Positions 1 to 6,563 of a stretch of DNA of 64,000 bases are shown in pieces. The stretch is from Halorubrum depositum. GTDB taxonomy: Archaea > Halobacteriota > Halobacteria > Halobacteriales > Haloferacaceae. The DNA lies in assembly GCF_007671725.1 (NCBI RefSeq), contig NZ_VCNM01000001.1, positions 1,240,001 to 1,304,000 of the forward strand, read 5' to 3'. Position numbers and translations under genes: made by a program. How positions within the stretch are numbered: the stretch's first letter is position 1; each line of letters begins with the position of its first letter. The notes under the pieces were generated by a model. The model was not told the origin of the DNA. It did no database searches and was given only the letters and a program-made list of their open reading frames with translations.

Positions 1-363
1 GAGCGGGCCCATGTCGAGCGACGCCATCTCCGGCGCGGGGTCGGTCCGGAGCGGCTCGTGTCGGAGGGCGTCGGGGGCCGCGGTCCCGCCGGTCGAGTGC
101 TGGAGGACGGCGTCGTCGGTGGCCTCGCGGACCGCGTCGGCGACCTCCTGAAACCGCTCGGCCGAGAAGGCGCGCTCGCCGTTGTCGCGGCGCGCGTGCA
201 GGTGGAGCACGCTCGCGCCCGCCGCCTCGCAGGCGGCCGCGGCCGACGCGATCTCCTCGGGGGTCTCGGGGAGGTCCGGGTGCGCCTCCTTCCCGTGGAC
301 GCCCCCGGTGAGCGCCGCGGTGATGATCGCGGGTTTCCCGTCGAGGTAGTCGTCGTAGGTCAT
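1..363 (-). CDS. BKACE (DUF849) beta-keto acid cleavage enzyme, partial
   Basis: The gene runs off the left edge, so only the N-terminal 121 residues are visible. The protein begins MTYDDYLDGKPAIITAALTG and continues with LHLHARRDNGE, which fits the start of the beta-keto acid cleavage enzyme fold, a TIM barrel with a metal-binding HxH (here HLH) on an early strand. Known members cleave beta-keto acids with acetyl-CoA, as in lysine fermentation (3-keto-5-aminohexanoate); the substrate here cannot be told. Its ATG overlaps the stop of the upstream small gene by 4 nt (ATGA), so the two are probably co-transcribed. The family call is fairly firm and the exact reaction is open. Confidence 0.75.
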   Translation of the reverse strand, partial: MTYDDYLDGKPAIITAALTGGVHGKEAHPDLPETPEEIASAAAACEAAGASVLHLHARRDNGERAFSAERFQEVADAVREATDDAVLQHSTGGTAAPDALRHEPLRTDPAPEMASLDMGPL

Positions 364-581
364 CGGTCGGCGTCGGTGGCGTCGCTCTCGTCTTCGATCG
401 ACTCCGGCTCGACGTAGAACTCGCAGTCCGTCGCGGGGTCGAGCCCGTACCGGGCGTTACAGACGTCGGCGCGCATCGGCTGCACGAACGACCCCGTCAC
501 GGTGCAGAACGCGCGGGCGGTCTCGAACGACTTCCCGTCGCCCTCCTCGCGGTACGCCAGGTGCGGACACGTCTCGGCCAT
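360..581 (-). CDS. Small Cys-containing haloarchaeal protein
   Basis: A 73-residue acidic protein beginning MAETCPHLAYREEGDG. It has four cysteines (residues 5, 26, 41 and 53) plus His7, a spacing that could bind a metal, but I do not recognise a named family. It sits directly upstream of the partial BKACE gene with an ATGA stop/start overlap, which suggests translational coupling. Acidic composition and GC match the neighbouring chromosome. No signal peptide or membrane segment is visible. It is probably a real conserved hypothetical gene because of the coupling and the well-spaced cysteines; its function is unknown. Confidence 0.65.
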   Translation of the reverse strand: MAETCPHLAYREEGDGKSFETARAFCTVTGSFVQPMRADVCNARYGLDPATDCEFYVEPESIEDESDATDADR

Positions 582-712
582 GGGGGACGGAGGCGAGCGA
601 GCGGCTTGAAACCACGCGTCGACGGGGATCGGAGCCGGTCGGCGGCGCCGTCCCCGGGACCGGGGCCCGTCTGACCGACGCTGTTTAACCGAACGCCCGA
701 GAACGGGGTGCC

Positions 713-1060
713 ATGGAGCCGGTCGACGACTGGCGGGCGGCGATCGCGGAGGCCGGGGAGCTCACCGGCCCGATCGCCGCCGCGATCGTCGGCGACCACG
801 GCGACCGCGGGCAGCGCGCTATCGAGGCGGTCGGCGAGGGGCGCGTGAAGCGATACCGCGATTTCACCGTCGTCGTCGGCCACGACGACGAGTACGTCGT
901 CGAGGACGGGGAGTGCACCTGCGCGGACGCGACGTACAACCTCGACGCCGAGGACCCGAGCGAGCGGTGCTGGCACGCCATCGCGGTCGACGTCGCCGAC
1001 GCGGTCGACCGCGTCGACCACCACGACATGTGGTACTCGGAAGTCCGCGAGTTCCTGTGA
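713..1060 (+). CDS. SWIM-type zinc finger protein
   Basis: A 115-residue protein. Cys68 and Cys70 (GECTCAD) are followed by Cys86 and His88 (RCWHAI), giving the CxC...CxH pattern of a SWIM zinc finger, a domain associated with DNA or protein binding. The region before it (VKRYRDFTVVVGHDDEYVV) forms the short strands that usually precede this finger. A TATA-like TTTAACC lies about 26 nt before the ATG, consistent with a leaderless transcript. Stand-alone SWIM proteins of this size are common in haloarchaea, but their partner is unknown. The domain call is good and the role is not known. Confidence 0.75.
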   Translation: MEPVDDWRAAIAEAGELTGPIAAAIVGDHGDRGQRAIEAVGEGRVKRYRDFTVVVGHDDEYVVEDGECTCADATYNLDAEDPSERCWHAIAVDVADAVDRVDHHDMWYSEVREFL

Positions 1061-1192
1061 GCGGGTCTCGGCCGCGGGCGGAGGCGAGGTTCCGGATCGG
1101 TCGCCGTTTAGCCGGATGAGGCGCCGAGACTCCGGATTTTCCACCCCCGCCAGTCGAAAACGTTTACAACGGCGGCCGGTCTCTCCTACGGT

Positions 1193-1672
1193 ATGGCGGA
1201 CTGTCCACTCGCCGACGAATGCCCCAGTTTCGACGAGCGAATCGAGGGGATGGGGTGTCAACACTACGGCAACAAGGGCGGCGCGGAGTGGTGTAACCAC
1301 TACGACATGCCCATCTACGAGCTGAAACAGCAGCCGGTCCAGCCCGGCGAACAGGTGATAGTCGAGGTCGACGACATCCACGAGAGCGGCGCGGGCGTCG
1401 GCCGCACCGACGACGGCTTCATCATCCTCGTCGACGGGCTACTCCCGCCGGCGCGCGCGGAGGTGCGGATTCACCGGGTGAAATCGAGCCACGCGACCGC
1501 CGAGGAGGTCGTCGAGCGCCTTCCAGAGGATCCGGACGCTGAAGACGAGGACGGCGACGACGCGGCCGACGCCGACGCGGACGGCGAGAGCGAGGACGAC
1601 GAGAGCGACCGGCGCCGCGACCGCCCGGACCGCGAACGGCTCGGGAGCCGCGAGAACTTCTGGGGCAAATAG
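1193..1672 (+). CDS. TRAM-domain protein; 3' end is the integration site
   Basis: A 159-residue protein. Four cysteines near the N terminus (residues 4, 10, 22, 34) may bind a metal. Residues about 49-108 form a TRAM domain (PGEQVIVEVDDIHESGAGVG, then GFIILVDGLLPPARAEVRI), a small RNA-binding beta-barrel found in tRNA-modification enzymes and as stand-alone proteins in archaea. The C-terminal third is a very acidic tail turning basic at the end. The last codons, TTC TGG GGC AAA TAG, fall in the attachment core of the integrated element; the right-hand copy at 9593-9601 would give Tyr/Phe-Trp-Gly-Lys then TGA, so integration leaves the protein end unchanged. A TTTACAA box lies about 30 nt upstream of the ATG. 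Confidence 0.85.
   Translation: MADCPLADECPSFDERIEGMGCQHYGNKGGAEWCNHYDMPIYELKQQPVQPGEQVIVEVDDIHESGAGVGRTDDGFIILVDGLLPPARAEVRIHRVKSSHATAEEVVERLPEDPDAEDEDGDDAADADADGESEDDESDRRRDRPDRERLGSRENFWGK
1660..1668 (+). other. attL core
   Basis: CTGGGGCAA at the end of the TRAM gene, identical to 9593-9601. It encodes the final Trp-Gly-Lys. The stop codon on this side (TAG) is supplied by the element. Confidence 0.85.
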
Positions 1673-1679
1673 GGCAGTG

Positions 1680-1700
1680 AGTGCGCATTTTGTGCGTACA
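1680..1700 (+). repeat. Left att-flanking arm repeat
   Basis: A 21-bp sequence starting 12 bp inside the left core. It is an imperfect inverted copy (17 of 21 positions match) of 9559-9579, which ends 13 bp before the right core. In the excised circle the two arms would flank the crossover core symmetrically, as expected for recombinase arm-type binding sites. Confidence 0.65.
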
Positions 1701-1738
1701 ACATTTCTGGCGAGTGAACACACTGGTTAGTTGAGCTA

Positions 1739-1748
1739 CATTTTTAAC
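1739..1748 (+). promoter_or_regulatory. TATA-like box of the left small-gene operon
   Basis: CATTTTTAAC is centred about 32 nt before the ATG at 1776, giving a near-leaderless transcript for the chain of small genes that follows. Confidence 0.5.
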
Positions 1749-1775
1749 ATCCCTGCGGTCGTACTGTAACCTGTA

Positions 1776-2045
1776 ATGTCTGATAGCGAGGAGTCTTCAG
1801 CGGGTAGCGACAGCACAACTCAAACCACCACAACAAACACCGTTGGAGGACAGGAACGCCCGAATAAGGTGAAACTGAAAGCCTGCGATTTGGAGGTCGA
1901 AGCCCAGAGTACAGAGATGGAAGCGGACGAGTTAGTCGAAGTGTTGTCGCCCGAAATGGAGTCGATTATGAAGCACCATTTAGCGGGCGAATACGAAGTC
2001 ATCGAACAGCGAGACCTGTTCGCCGCCCTATTCGGAGAGCAATAA
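1776..2045 (+). CDS. Small acidic orphan protein
   Basis: An 89-residue protein and the first gene of the element's left operon. Residues 1-27 are a Ser/Thr-rich, presumably disordered leader (MSDSEESSAGSDSTTQTTTT). The rest (KVKLKACDLEVEAQSTEM and the C-terminal HHLAGEYEVIEQRDLFAALF) looks like a small folded domain with strands followed by helices. No known family is recognised. The stop codon overlaps the next start (TAATG), so it is translationally coupled to the membrane protein downstream. A TATA-like box sits about 32 nt upstream. The coupling and clean coding frame make it likely real; its function is unknown. Confidence 0.6.
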   Translation: MSDSEESSAGSDSTTQTTTTNTVGGQERPNKVKLKACDLEVEAQSTEMEADELVEVLSPEMESIMKHHLAGEYEVIEQRDLFAALFGEQ

Positions 2046-2266
2046 TGGGAGTGCTGGCGTGGGCTGTCGTCATCGGTTGGACTGCTGTATTTGGGTGCGT
2101 GTACTGGTTTCTGGGAAGCAAAGGATGGATGGCATACTATCTGCTGATGGCTTCGCTCACAGGGTATTATAGCGTAGTTGCTGGGTCGTCGGTGGCTACG
2201 GGTATCGTGATGGGTTGGATGCTTCTCCCGTTCGGCGTTGGTGCCGCAGGAGGTGTCTTCGGATAA
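2045..2266 (+). CDS. Small membrane protein
   Basis: A 73-residue, strongly hydrophobic protein with two or three predicted membrane segments: about residues 3-22 (LAWAVVIGWTAVFGCVYWFL), 28-48, and 52-72 ending in a Gly-rich stretch (GVGAAGGVFG). It has almost no charged residues. Its start overlaps the previous stop and its own stop overlaps the next start (both TAATG), placing it in the middle of a tightly coupled operon. Small hydrophobic proteins in such elements can be holin-like, viral membrane or toxin proteins, but nothing in the sequence singles out one of these. Confidence 0.6.
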   Translation: MGVLAWAVVIGWTAVFGCVYWFLGSKGWMAYYLLMASLTGYYSVVAGSSVATGIVMGWMLLPFGVGAAGGVFG

Positions 2267-2625
2267 TGCTTCGGCGGGCATTTCTCGGAGGTGTTGGAGT
2301 TGCGTTTACAGGAGGGTTTGTGAAGTTTCTGAGCGAATGGTACCAACGCCCTGAATCTGAGTATGTGGAGTCGCTGTCGTTGGGAGTTCTCTCCGACACA
2401 ATTCAAATTCGGTTCGTTCACAATGAAGAGAAACGCAGGGAGGTAGTCCAGTATCTCACATACAACGAGCAGAGCGGTGAGATTGACTCTGTTAAGATGA
2501 TGGATGCCCGTTTACCCAGACAGTCGATAGACGCACCAGAGAATCCCGATAAATACCGTTTTGTATTGCTGGGAGAAGAGCAGAATGAATTGGAAAACTT
2601 CGAGTTAGATTTCGGCGTGATTTGA
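2266..2625 (+). CDS. Orphan protein with twin-Arg, signal-like N terminus
   Basis: A 119-residue protein using the ATG at 2266, chosen because it overlaps the preceding stop (TAATG); an earlier in-frame ATG at 2215 would overlap the membrane protein. The N terminus (MLRRAFLGGVGVAFTGGFV) has a twin-arginine pair and a short hydrophobic stretch, so it may be exported or membrane-anchored by the Tat route. The remainder (LGVLSDTIQIRFVHNEEKRR and onward) looks like a beta-rich soluble domain. No family is recognised. It ends with TGATG coupling to the next gene. Confidence 0.55.
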   Translation: MLRRAFLGGVGVAFTGGFVKFLSEWYQRPESEYVESLSLGVLSDTIQIRFVHNEEKRREVVQYLTYNEQSGEIDSVKMMDARLPRQSIDAPENPDKYRFVLLGEEQNELENFELDFGVI

Positions 2626-2885
2626 TGCCAGAGCCTGTAATAAGCGAATATCAACGGTGGCGGTGTGGCGACCAGAGAGTCATCTTAGGCATACGCAACG
2701 GGATAGCGATGTTCTCCCGTTGTTCGTGTAGTAGGGAGAACAGAGCGACAGAGATAGAACTGGACTCTGGAGATGTCTGGTCATATGAGACTTCGTACTG
2801 TGTACACACCTATACCACCCTTGCCCACTACTACGCAGAGTTCGCCAGCGGAGACCTTGCGACAGAGAGAGTGGATACTCGATGA
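2625..2885 (+). CDS. Small orphan protein
   Basis: An 86-residue protein starting at the ATG at 2625, which overlaps the previous stop (TGATG). It contains several cysteines (RCG, SRCSCSREN, YCVH) and no obvious membrane segment. The product may be a small metal-binding or disulfide protein, but no family is recognised. Its stop overlaps an ATG at 2882 that opens a 28-codon frame, continuing the chain of overlapping small genes. It is supported mainly by the operon-like coupling. Confidence 0.45.
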   Translation: MPEPVISEYQRWRCGDQRVILGIRNGIAMFSRCSCSRENRATEIELDSGDVWSYETSYCVHTYTTLAHYYAEFASGDLATERVDTR

Positions 2886-2968
2886 ACAGAAGAAAACTGA
2901 TTGAAACGGCGTCAGGGGTAGGGTTCAGTATGATTTCAGCGGCTCCAGACGAACAGAGAGAGGATTGA
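2882..2968 (+). CDS. 28-residue signal-peptide-like micro-ORF
   Basis: The frame reads MNRRKLIETASGVGFSMISA and then eight more residues before TGA. MNRRK followed by a short hydrophobic run resembles the Tat signals of the two lipoproteins further right (MNRRQYL...), but there is no lipobox cysteine and no mature protein. It starts inside the stop of the previous gene (ATGA). It could be the remnant of a truncated lipoprotein gene or a genuine micropeptide. Confidence 0.3.
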   Translation: MNRRKLIETASGVGFSMISAAPDEQRED

Positions 2969-3067
2969 GACATATCATTGTATTGAGCGTCTATCTTCTG
3001 CTCCCCCGTCAGTTATTGCCCTCTATTGTCGCCTGTGTGCGTGTTCTCAGGTATTCTCTCGGTGGAG

Positions 3068-3077
3068 GTTTTTAACC
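3068..3077 (+). promoter_or_regulatory. TATA-like box of the PIN-like gene
   Basis: GTTTTTAACC is centred about 28 nt before the ATG at 3100, so transcription would begin at or next to the start codon. Confidence 0.55.
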
Positions 3078-3099
3078 GAGGACGACGAAGTAAGAGTCT

Positions 3100-3870
3100 A
3101 TGACCGATTCTCAAAAGGTCAAGCGAGTCATACTGGACACCAACTACTGGATAGATTTCGTTGAAGAATACCCAGAGCGAACACCAAGGTTCCTTGAAGC
3201 GATTGACAATGACGATGTGAAGGTGTACATTACATTCGGGAATTTCATCGACCTGATTCGGTCTAATGAACAAGAAGGGCTTACCAAACTGATTCTCGGT
3301 GCGTCCGACCATTGTATTCCATCAACGATTCTTCGTGAGGAGTGTGTGATTTCAAATAATATTATTGACCTCATCCCTAGCGAGAATCATCGCCGAAATT
3401 TTTCTCAGGTGACCCAAGATATGGACACAGTTGAGACCTTCCAAGAAATTATCAAACACGCAGGTTGGAGTGCCTCAGATTGGTATTATTCAAATATAAA
3501 ACGAGATAGAGAGTTGTTGGAAGAACACGGGTATGATGAACTCAAGAACGGCGGGTATAAGGAATATCTCCAAAATGAACACGGGTCTCAGTATAATTCA
3601 CACGGAGTGGAGACAGTTTCAGATGTGAGGCACGAGGTCTTCCTTCAGCGGTTGAGAGTCATGACTCTGAATGAAAATATACGGGAGCAGGATGTTGCCG
3701 ACTTAGAAACTTGTACTCAAGCAATCGCTTCAGAGTGTAATATGCTGTTGATAGAGAAAAAGTGGGTAAATGTGGATTTGATTCAGAAGACAATACGAAA
3801 CCTTGATTCTGAGAAAGATATGACAGTGTACAAAGACTTCGAGAAGTTCCTCTCTGATTTGAAGCAGTAG
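3100..3870 (+). CDS. PIN-like domain protein (putative ribonuclease)
   Basis: A 256-residue protein. The N terminus (VKRVILDTNYWIDFVEEYP) has the hydrophobic strand followed by Asp13 typical of PIN-domain RNases, and a later segment (DLETCTQAIASECNMLLIEK) matches the second acidic site and following strand. The middle, roughly residues 80-190, is helical and charged. PIN proteins cut RNA in toxin-antitoxin systems and in defence. This one is larger than usual VapC toxins (about 130 residues) and no small antitoxin gene is next to it. It has its own leaderless-type promoter and low GC. It could be a defence cargo gene or a lone effector; the domain call is moderate. Confidence 0.6.
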   Translation: MTDSQKVKRVILDTNYWIDFVEEYPERTPRFLEAIDNDDVKVYITFGNFIDLIRSNEQEGLTKLILGASDHCIPSTILREECVISNNIIDLIPSENHRRNFSQVTQDMDTVETFQEIIKHAGWSASDWYYSNIKRDRELLEEHGYDELKNGGYKEYLQNEHGSQYNSHGVETVSDVRHEVFLQRLRVMTLNENIREQDVADLETCTQAIASECNMLLIEKKWVNVDLIQKTIRNLDSEKDMTVYKDFEKFLSDLKQ

Positions 3871-3873
3871 TTG

Positions 3874-4479
3874 TTACAGGCTCACAACCGTCTCAAATTC
3901 GAAGGTGACCTCACCGTCTGGCTCAGAACCGAACACCCCTGAGTTGTCGAATATGAACCGATGGTCTCCTTCAGGTAGTTGACCAGATATTGTGGTCTCA
4001 GAAACGCCTTCCTCGTAGTATCCGTCGTAAGTTACTGGTTGTTCTTCACCTCGATAGCGGTCAAACTCGTCAGCACTCATCCCGAGAATATCGATCTCTC
4101 CGCCGCCTTGGACTGACACACTAATTTCAAGATTGTATGTTCGCTGGAATTGTGCCTGCCGAACTGCGTATTGTCCTTCTCCGAGGGTTGCCTCACCTGT
4201 TACTGTTGCTGAGGTCTCGTCGTCTGTCTCTTCAAGGTTTGACCACGGGTCAGGGACATACTCGTGGGTTGGCTCAGGTTCGGTCTCCCCATCTGAAGTA
4301 TCGTCGTTCGTGGAACCGCCATTTGTTCCATTTGTGGATTCATCTTCAGAGTCACTATCAGTTCCACCCTCAGGGTCGGTCTCCTCGCCACCGTTCCCTT
4401 CACTCGTGTCTCCCGAACACCCTGCTAATGTGATGACAGAACTGGCTCCAATTGTTGTGAGGTACTGTCTGCGATTCAT
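3874..4479 (-). CDS. Tat lipoprotein
   Basis: A 201-residue secreted lipoprotein. It begins MNRRQYLTTIGASSVITLAG with Cys21 completing the lipobox, a haloarchaeal Tat lipoprotein signal. Residues about 22-80 are a low-complexity linker rich in Glu, Asp, Ser, Gly and Thr. The C-terminal domain, from about residue 90, is beta-rich (YNLEISVSVQGGGEIDILGM, and GDHRFIFDNSG) and resembles jelly-roll domains that bind ligands or membranes, but no family is assigned. It ends 3 nt from the convergent PIN-like gene and lies 9 nt downstream of a second lipoprotein with the same signal sequence, so the two are likely one operon and may be paralogues by signal exchange. Confidence 0.75.
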   Translation of the reverse strand: MNRRQYLTTIGASSVITLAGCSGDTSEGNGGEETDPEGGTDSDSEDESTNGTNGGSTNDDTSDGETEPEPTHEYVPDPWSNLEETDDETSATVTGEATLGEGQYAVRQAQFQRTYNLEISVSVQGGGEIDILGMSADEFDRYRGEEQPVTYDGYYEEGVSETTISGQLPEGDHRFIFDNSGVFGSEPDGEVTFEFETVVSL

Positions 4480-4488
4480 TCTACCACA

Positions 4489-4986
4489 TCAATTGTCAGG
4501 CGGGTAGTTGAACTCATCATACTCATATGTCTCTTCGTATTCAGTTAGTTCTTCGTCTCGTGTTGAAATGGTGATGTCGTAGTTAGTGATTTGGTCGTAG
4601 TGGTCTGGTGTTATATCCACGAGACCCATGTCATCTGTTTCAGTGGTTTCTGCGGGAAGGTCTCCTATTGTCAAACTCCCATCGTCGATTCGCTCATTCT
4701 CGATATACACATTGGCGTTGAATCTGATTAGTTCGAGGGTGATGTCGCTCACATTCTCGACTGTAACCTCTAATACCAACCCACTTCCAACTTGTGCGTG
4801 ACTGAATTCATGACTCTGGAGTTGAACAAAGTCTTCCAATCCGACGCTATCTTCTTCGTTTGAGTCCTCGTCATTTCCTCCGTTTGAATTCTCCTCAGAA
4901 CTCCCGCTGTCATCTGTCTCACCTGTACAGCCTGCCAGTCCAACTGTACTAACACCAATTGCTGTGAGGTACTGTCTTCGATTCAT
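4489..4986 (-). CDS. Tat lipoprotein, FxLYD-like domain
   Basis: A 165-residue protein beginning MNRRQYLTAIGVSTVGLAG with lipobox Cys20, nearly identical in the signal to its downstream neighbour. A short acidic linker follows. From about residue 55 the mature part (SGLVLEVTVENVSDITLELI, then YIENERI and TETDDMGLVDI) resembles the FxLYD-type beta-sandwich common in haloarchaeal surface lipoproteins. It is the first gene of a two-gene operon with a TATA-like box at 5007-5014. It would be anchored on the outside of the cell membrane; the ligand or partner is unknown. Confidence 0.75.
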   Translation of the reverse strand: MNRRQYLTAIGVSTVGLAGCTGETDDSGSSEENSNGGNDEDSNEEDSVGLEDFVQLQSHEFSHAQVGSGLVLEVTVENVSDITLELIRFNANVYIENERIDDGSLTIGDLPAETTETDDMGLVDITPDHYDQITNYDITISTRDEELTEYEETYEYDEFNYPPDN

Positions 4987-5006
4987 ACCAGTTGCTAACC
5001 AGTTGA

Positions 5007-5014
5007 GTATAAAG
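5007..5014 (-). promoter_or_regulatory. TATA-like box of the lipoprotein operon
   Basis: On the minus strand this reads CTTTATAC, about 24 nt before the ATG at 4986. Confidence 0.5.
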
Positions 5015-5039
5015 AAGGTTTGTAATCTGACTTATCAGT

Positions 5040-5321
5040 TCAGAATTTCAATTTAACTTGGCTTTCGTGAAGCCCCAGTGTCTCACCAACTTTAAACTGA
5101 ACAGTATGCCCATTGACTTCCGACTCAATCCATCCTGAACTGACTTCATCCAGTAGGTTGTTTTTGACAGTTGCTTCTGTGTACACTCCATCTGATTCTG
5201 AGATATTGATGTCTTCAACTTCCAACATCTCTTCTCTGTATTTTCCATCTGGGAGACTGTTCCAAATGGCATTGTGGAGCAATCGTTTCACCTCGTCGTC
5301 GGTATGGCTTTGTGGTGCCAT
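5040..5321 (-). CDS. Small orphan protein
   Basis: A 93-residue protein starting MAPQSHTDDEVKRLLHNAIW. It has an N-terminal helix with Asp-Asp-Glu, then alternating strands (DGVYTEATVKNNLLDEVSSG and NGHTVQFKVGETLGL). No cysteines, membrane segment or signal are seen. A TATA-like CCTTTTTATCC lies about 28 nt upstream of the ATG, giving a leaderless transcript of its own. No family is recognised. It lies between the lipoprotein operon and the 206-residue orphan, all read on the minus strand but each apparently with its own promoter. Confidence 0.55.
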   Translation of the reverse strand: MAPQSHTDDEVKRLLHNAIWNSLPDGKYREEMLEVEDINISESDGVYTEATVKNNLLDEVSSGWIESEVNGHTVQFKVGETLGLHESQVKLKF

Positions 5322-5342
5322 ACCCCCGTCTGGATTGTGGTC

Positions 5343-5353
5343 GGATAAAAAGG
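5343..5353 (-). promoter_or_regulatory. TATA-like box
   Basis: The minus strand reads CCTTTTTATCC, centred about 27 nt before the ATG at 5321. Confidence 0.5.
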
Positions 5354-5391
5354 TCAGTCGGGTAATTCACTCAACTGGTTTCACAATGTAC

Positions 5392-6012
5392 TCAATACCA
5401 ATAATTCGACTCTACTATCTTATTAACAGTTGTTGGAGACAGACTGGAACTCTTATACGCTTCATAGATTCCACCATCAGTATAGAGGATATACTGGTAC
5501 CCTCTTGTTTGATACACTTCAAGAACGGAGTCATCATCTGGAGAAGAAAATGTACTATCTGGTGTCTTATGCTCCGCTAATCCTCGAAGAAGGGCACAAT
5601 CAACCTCTTCACAACCTGTTTCAAGATATTCTCTCAGTTCTTCTTGTGCTTTCTTCTCAGCCATCTCCGTAAATACATCATAGAGATGGTCAATCCCCAT
5701 CTTATCTGTAATTTTGGAGTCATTGAGTTGGTTTTTGAGGTTGGCAATAACGCTATCTTCCGCATACACCAGAATGCCATCTAACGAGTTGATTCCATCG
5801 TGGGTGAATTCTATGACCACTTGCGTCGGAATATCTCGTACAGAGACCTCTCCAACCTGTGTGATTCTCTCAGGAATATCCTGTCTATCTACACCATAAA
5901 TTGTAATAATAATTATATTATTCTTGATGCCCTCCTCAGACACTGTAACTGCCATTGGATGCTGTTTAATAATCTTCTCAACCAAATTTTGGATACATGA
6001 TATTTCATTCAT
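5392..6012 (-). CDS. Orphan protein of the element
   Basis: A 206-residue soluble protein. The N-terminal half (IIIITIYGVDRQDIPERITQ and TQVVIEFTHDGI) shows alternating strands and helices. A central helical stretch (FTEMAEKKAQEELREYLE) is followed by a C-terminal segment with aromatic residues (YQTRGYQYILYTDGGIYEAY). Codon use is strongly AT-biased, more so than its neighbours. No family is recognised. The ATG at 6012 is preceded by a good TATA-like box about 30 nt away. It appears to be cargo of the integrated element; function is unknown. Confidence 0.6.
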   Translation of the reverse strand: MNEISCIQNLVEKIIKQHPMAVTVSEEGIKNNIIIITIYGVDRQDIPERITQVGEVSVRDIPTQVVIEFTHDGINSLDGILVYAEDSVIANLKNQLNDSKITDKMGIDHLYDVFTEMAEKKAQEELREYLETGCEEVDCALLRGLAEHKTPDSTFSSPDDDSVLEVYQTRGYQYILYTDGGIYEAYKSSSLSPTTVNKIVESNYWY

Positions 6013-6036
6013 GTCGACCCATTTGTAGGTAAAGAA

Positions 6037-6047
6037 CCATATAAATT
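6037..6047 (-). promoter_or_regulatory. TATA-like box
   Basis: The minus strand reads AATTTATATGG, centred about 30 nt before the ATG at 6012. Confidence 0.5.
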
Positions 6048-6371
6048 TTTCGGATTGGAGTTGGATGATTAGAGAATATACTGGAGATTCTTGAGTCTAT
6101 TCTAATAACAGAGGCTAAGAGACTTAACACACAGAAGTAGTTCTAATTTGTTCGAAATGGTAGCATATAGAGACAAGTCGAGTTGAGTTTGGTCTCTCTA
6201 TCCTCTCAGTCTAAATCCTCTGAATTCCCACCAATATTGGACATATGAAATTGAGTAGAAAATTAGCAGGTGTGATAGTCGGGGTGATTCTAAGACGCAC
6301 CTACAGTCATTGACACACTTCCACATGAAACTGGGTTCTATCCATCTGGCTCGGGACTCCAGTAGAGAGAT

Positions 6372-6392
6372 TCTCTCCCCTGTGGGGAGAGA
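6372..6392. repeat. GC-rich hairpin (9-bp stem, 3-nt loop)
   Basis: TCTCTCCCC, loop TGT, GGGGAGAGA. It stands out in an AT-rich stretch. It could be a transcription terminator, a replication structure or a protein-binding site. Confidence 0.6.
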
Positions 6393-6432
6393 TATCTCGG
6401 AGCCTGTCGGAGACGCCACTATTCACTGGGAT

Positions 6433-6467
6433 TTAGTAGGTGAAAATTAGTAGGTGATTTAGTAGGT
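6433..6467 (+). repeat. Three direct repeats of TTAGTAGGT
   Basis: Copies start at 6433, 6447 and 6459, spaced 14 and 12 bp apart, in an AT-rich stretch just beyond the 3' end of the 317-residue RHH-like protein gene. They look like iterons (tandem protein-binding sites). Confidence 0.6.
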
Positions 6468-6563
6468 TTTACACAGGGTGTCGATTAGAATCTGGAATCT
6501 CATTCATTAAACTCATCTCGTAGCACAGCGAGTCGATTTGACAAAAAGAAAAGCGAATATAGT

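Larger units (their letters stand above)
6013..6563. other. Non-coding stretch with repeats and a hairpin
   Basis: About 550 nt without a convincing gene. It holds the promoter of the minus-strand orphan at its left end, a strong hairpin at 6372-6392, three direct repeats at 6433-6467 with a near copy (TTAGCAGGT) at 6263-6271, and then the 3' end of the 317-residue protein gene. Confidence 0.5.

Noticed and set aside
6198-6419. 73-codon minus-strand frame in the 550-nt gap
   Set aside because: It crosses the GC-rich hairpin, has no domain or promoter, and its composition is unlike the neighbours.
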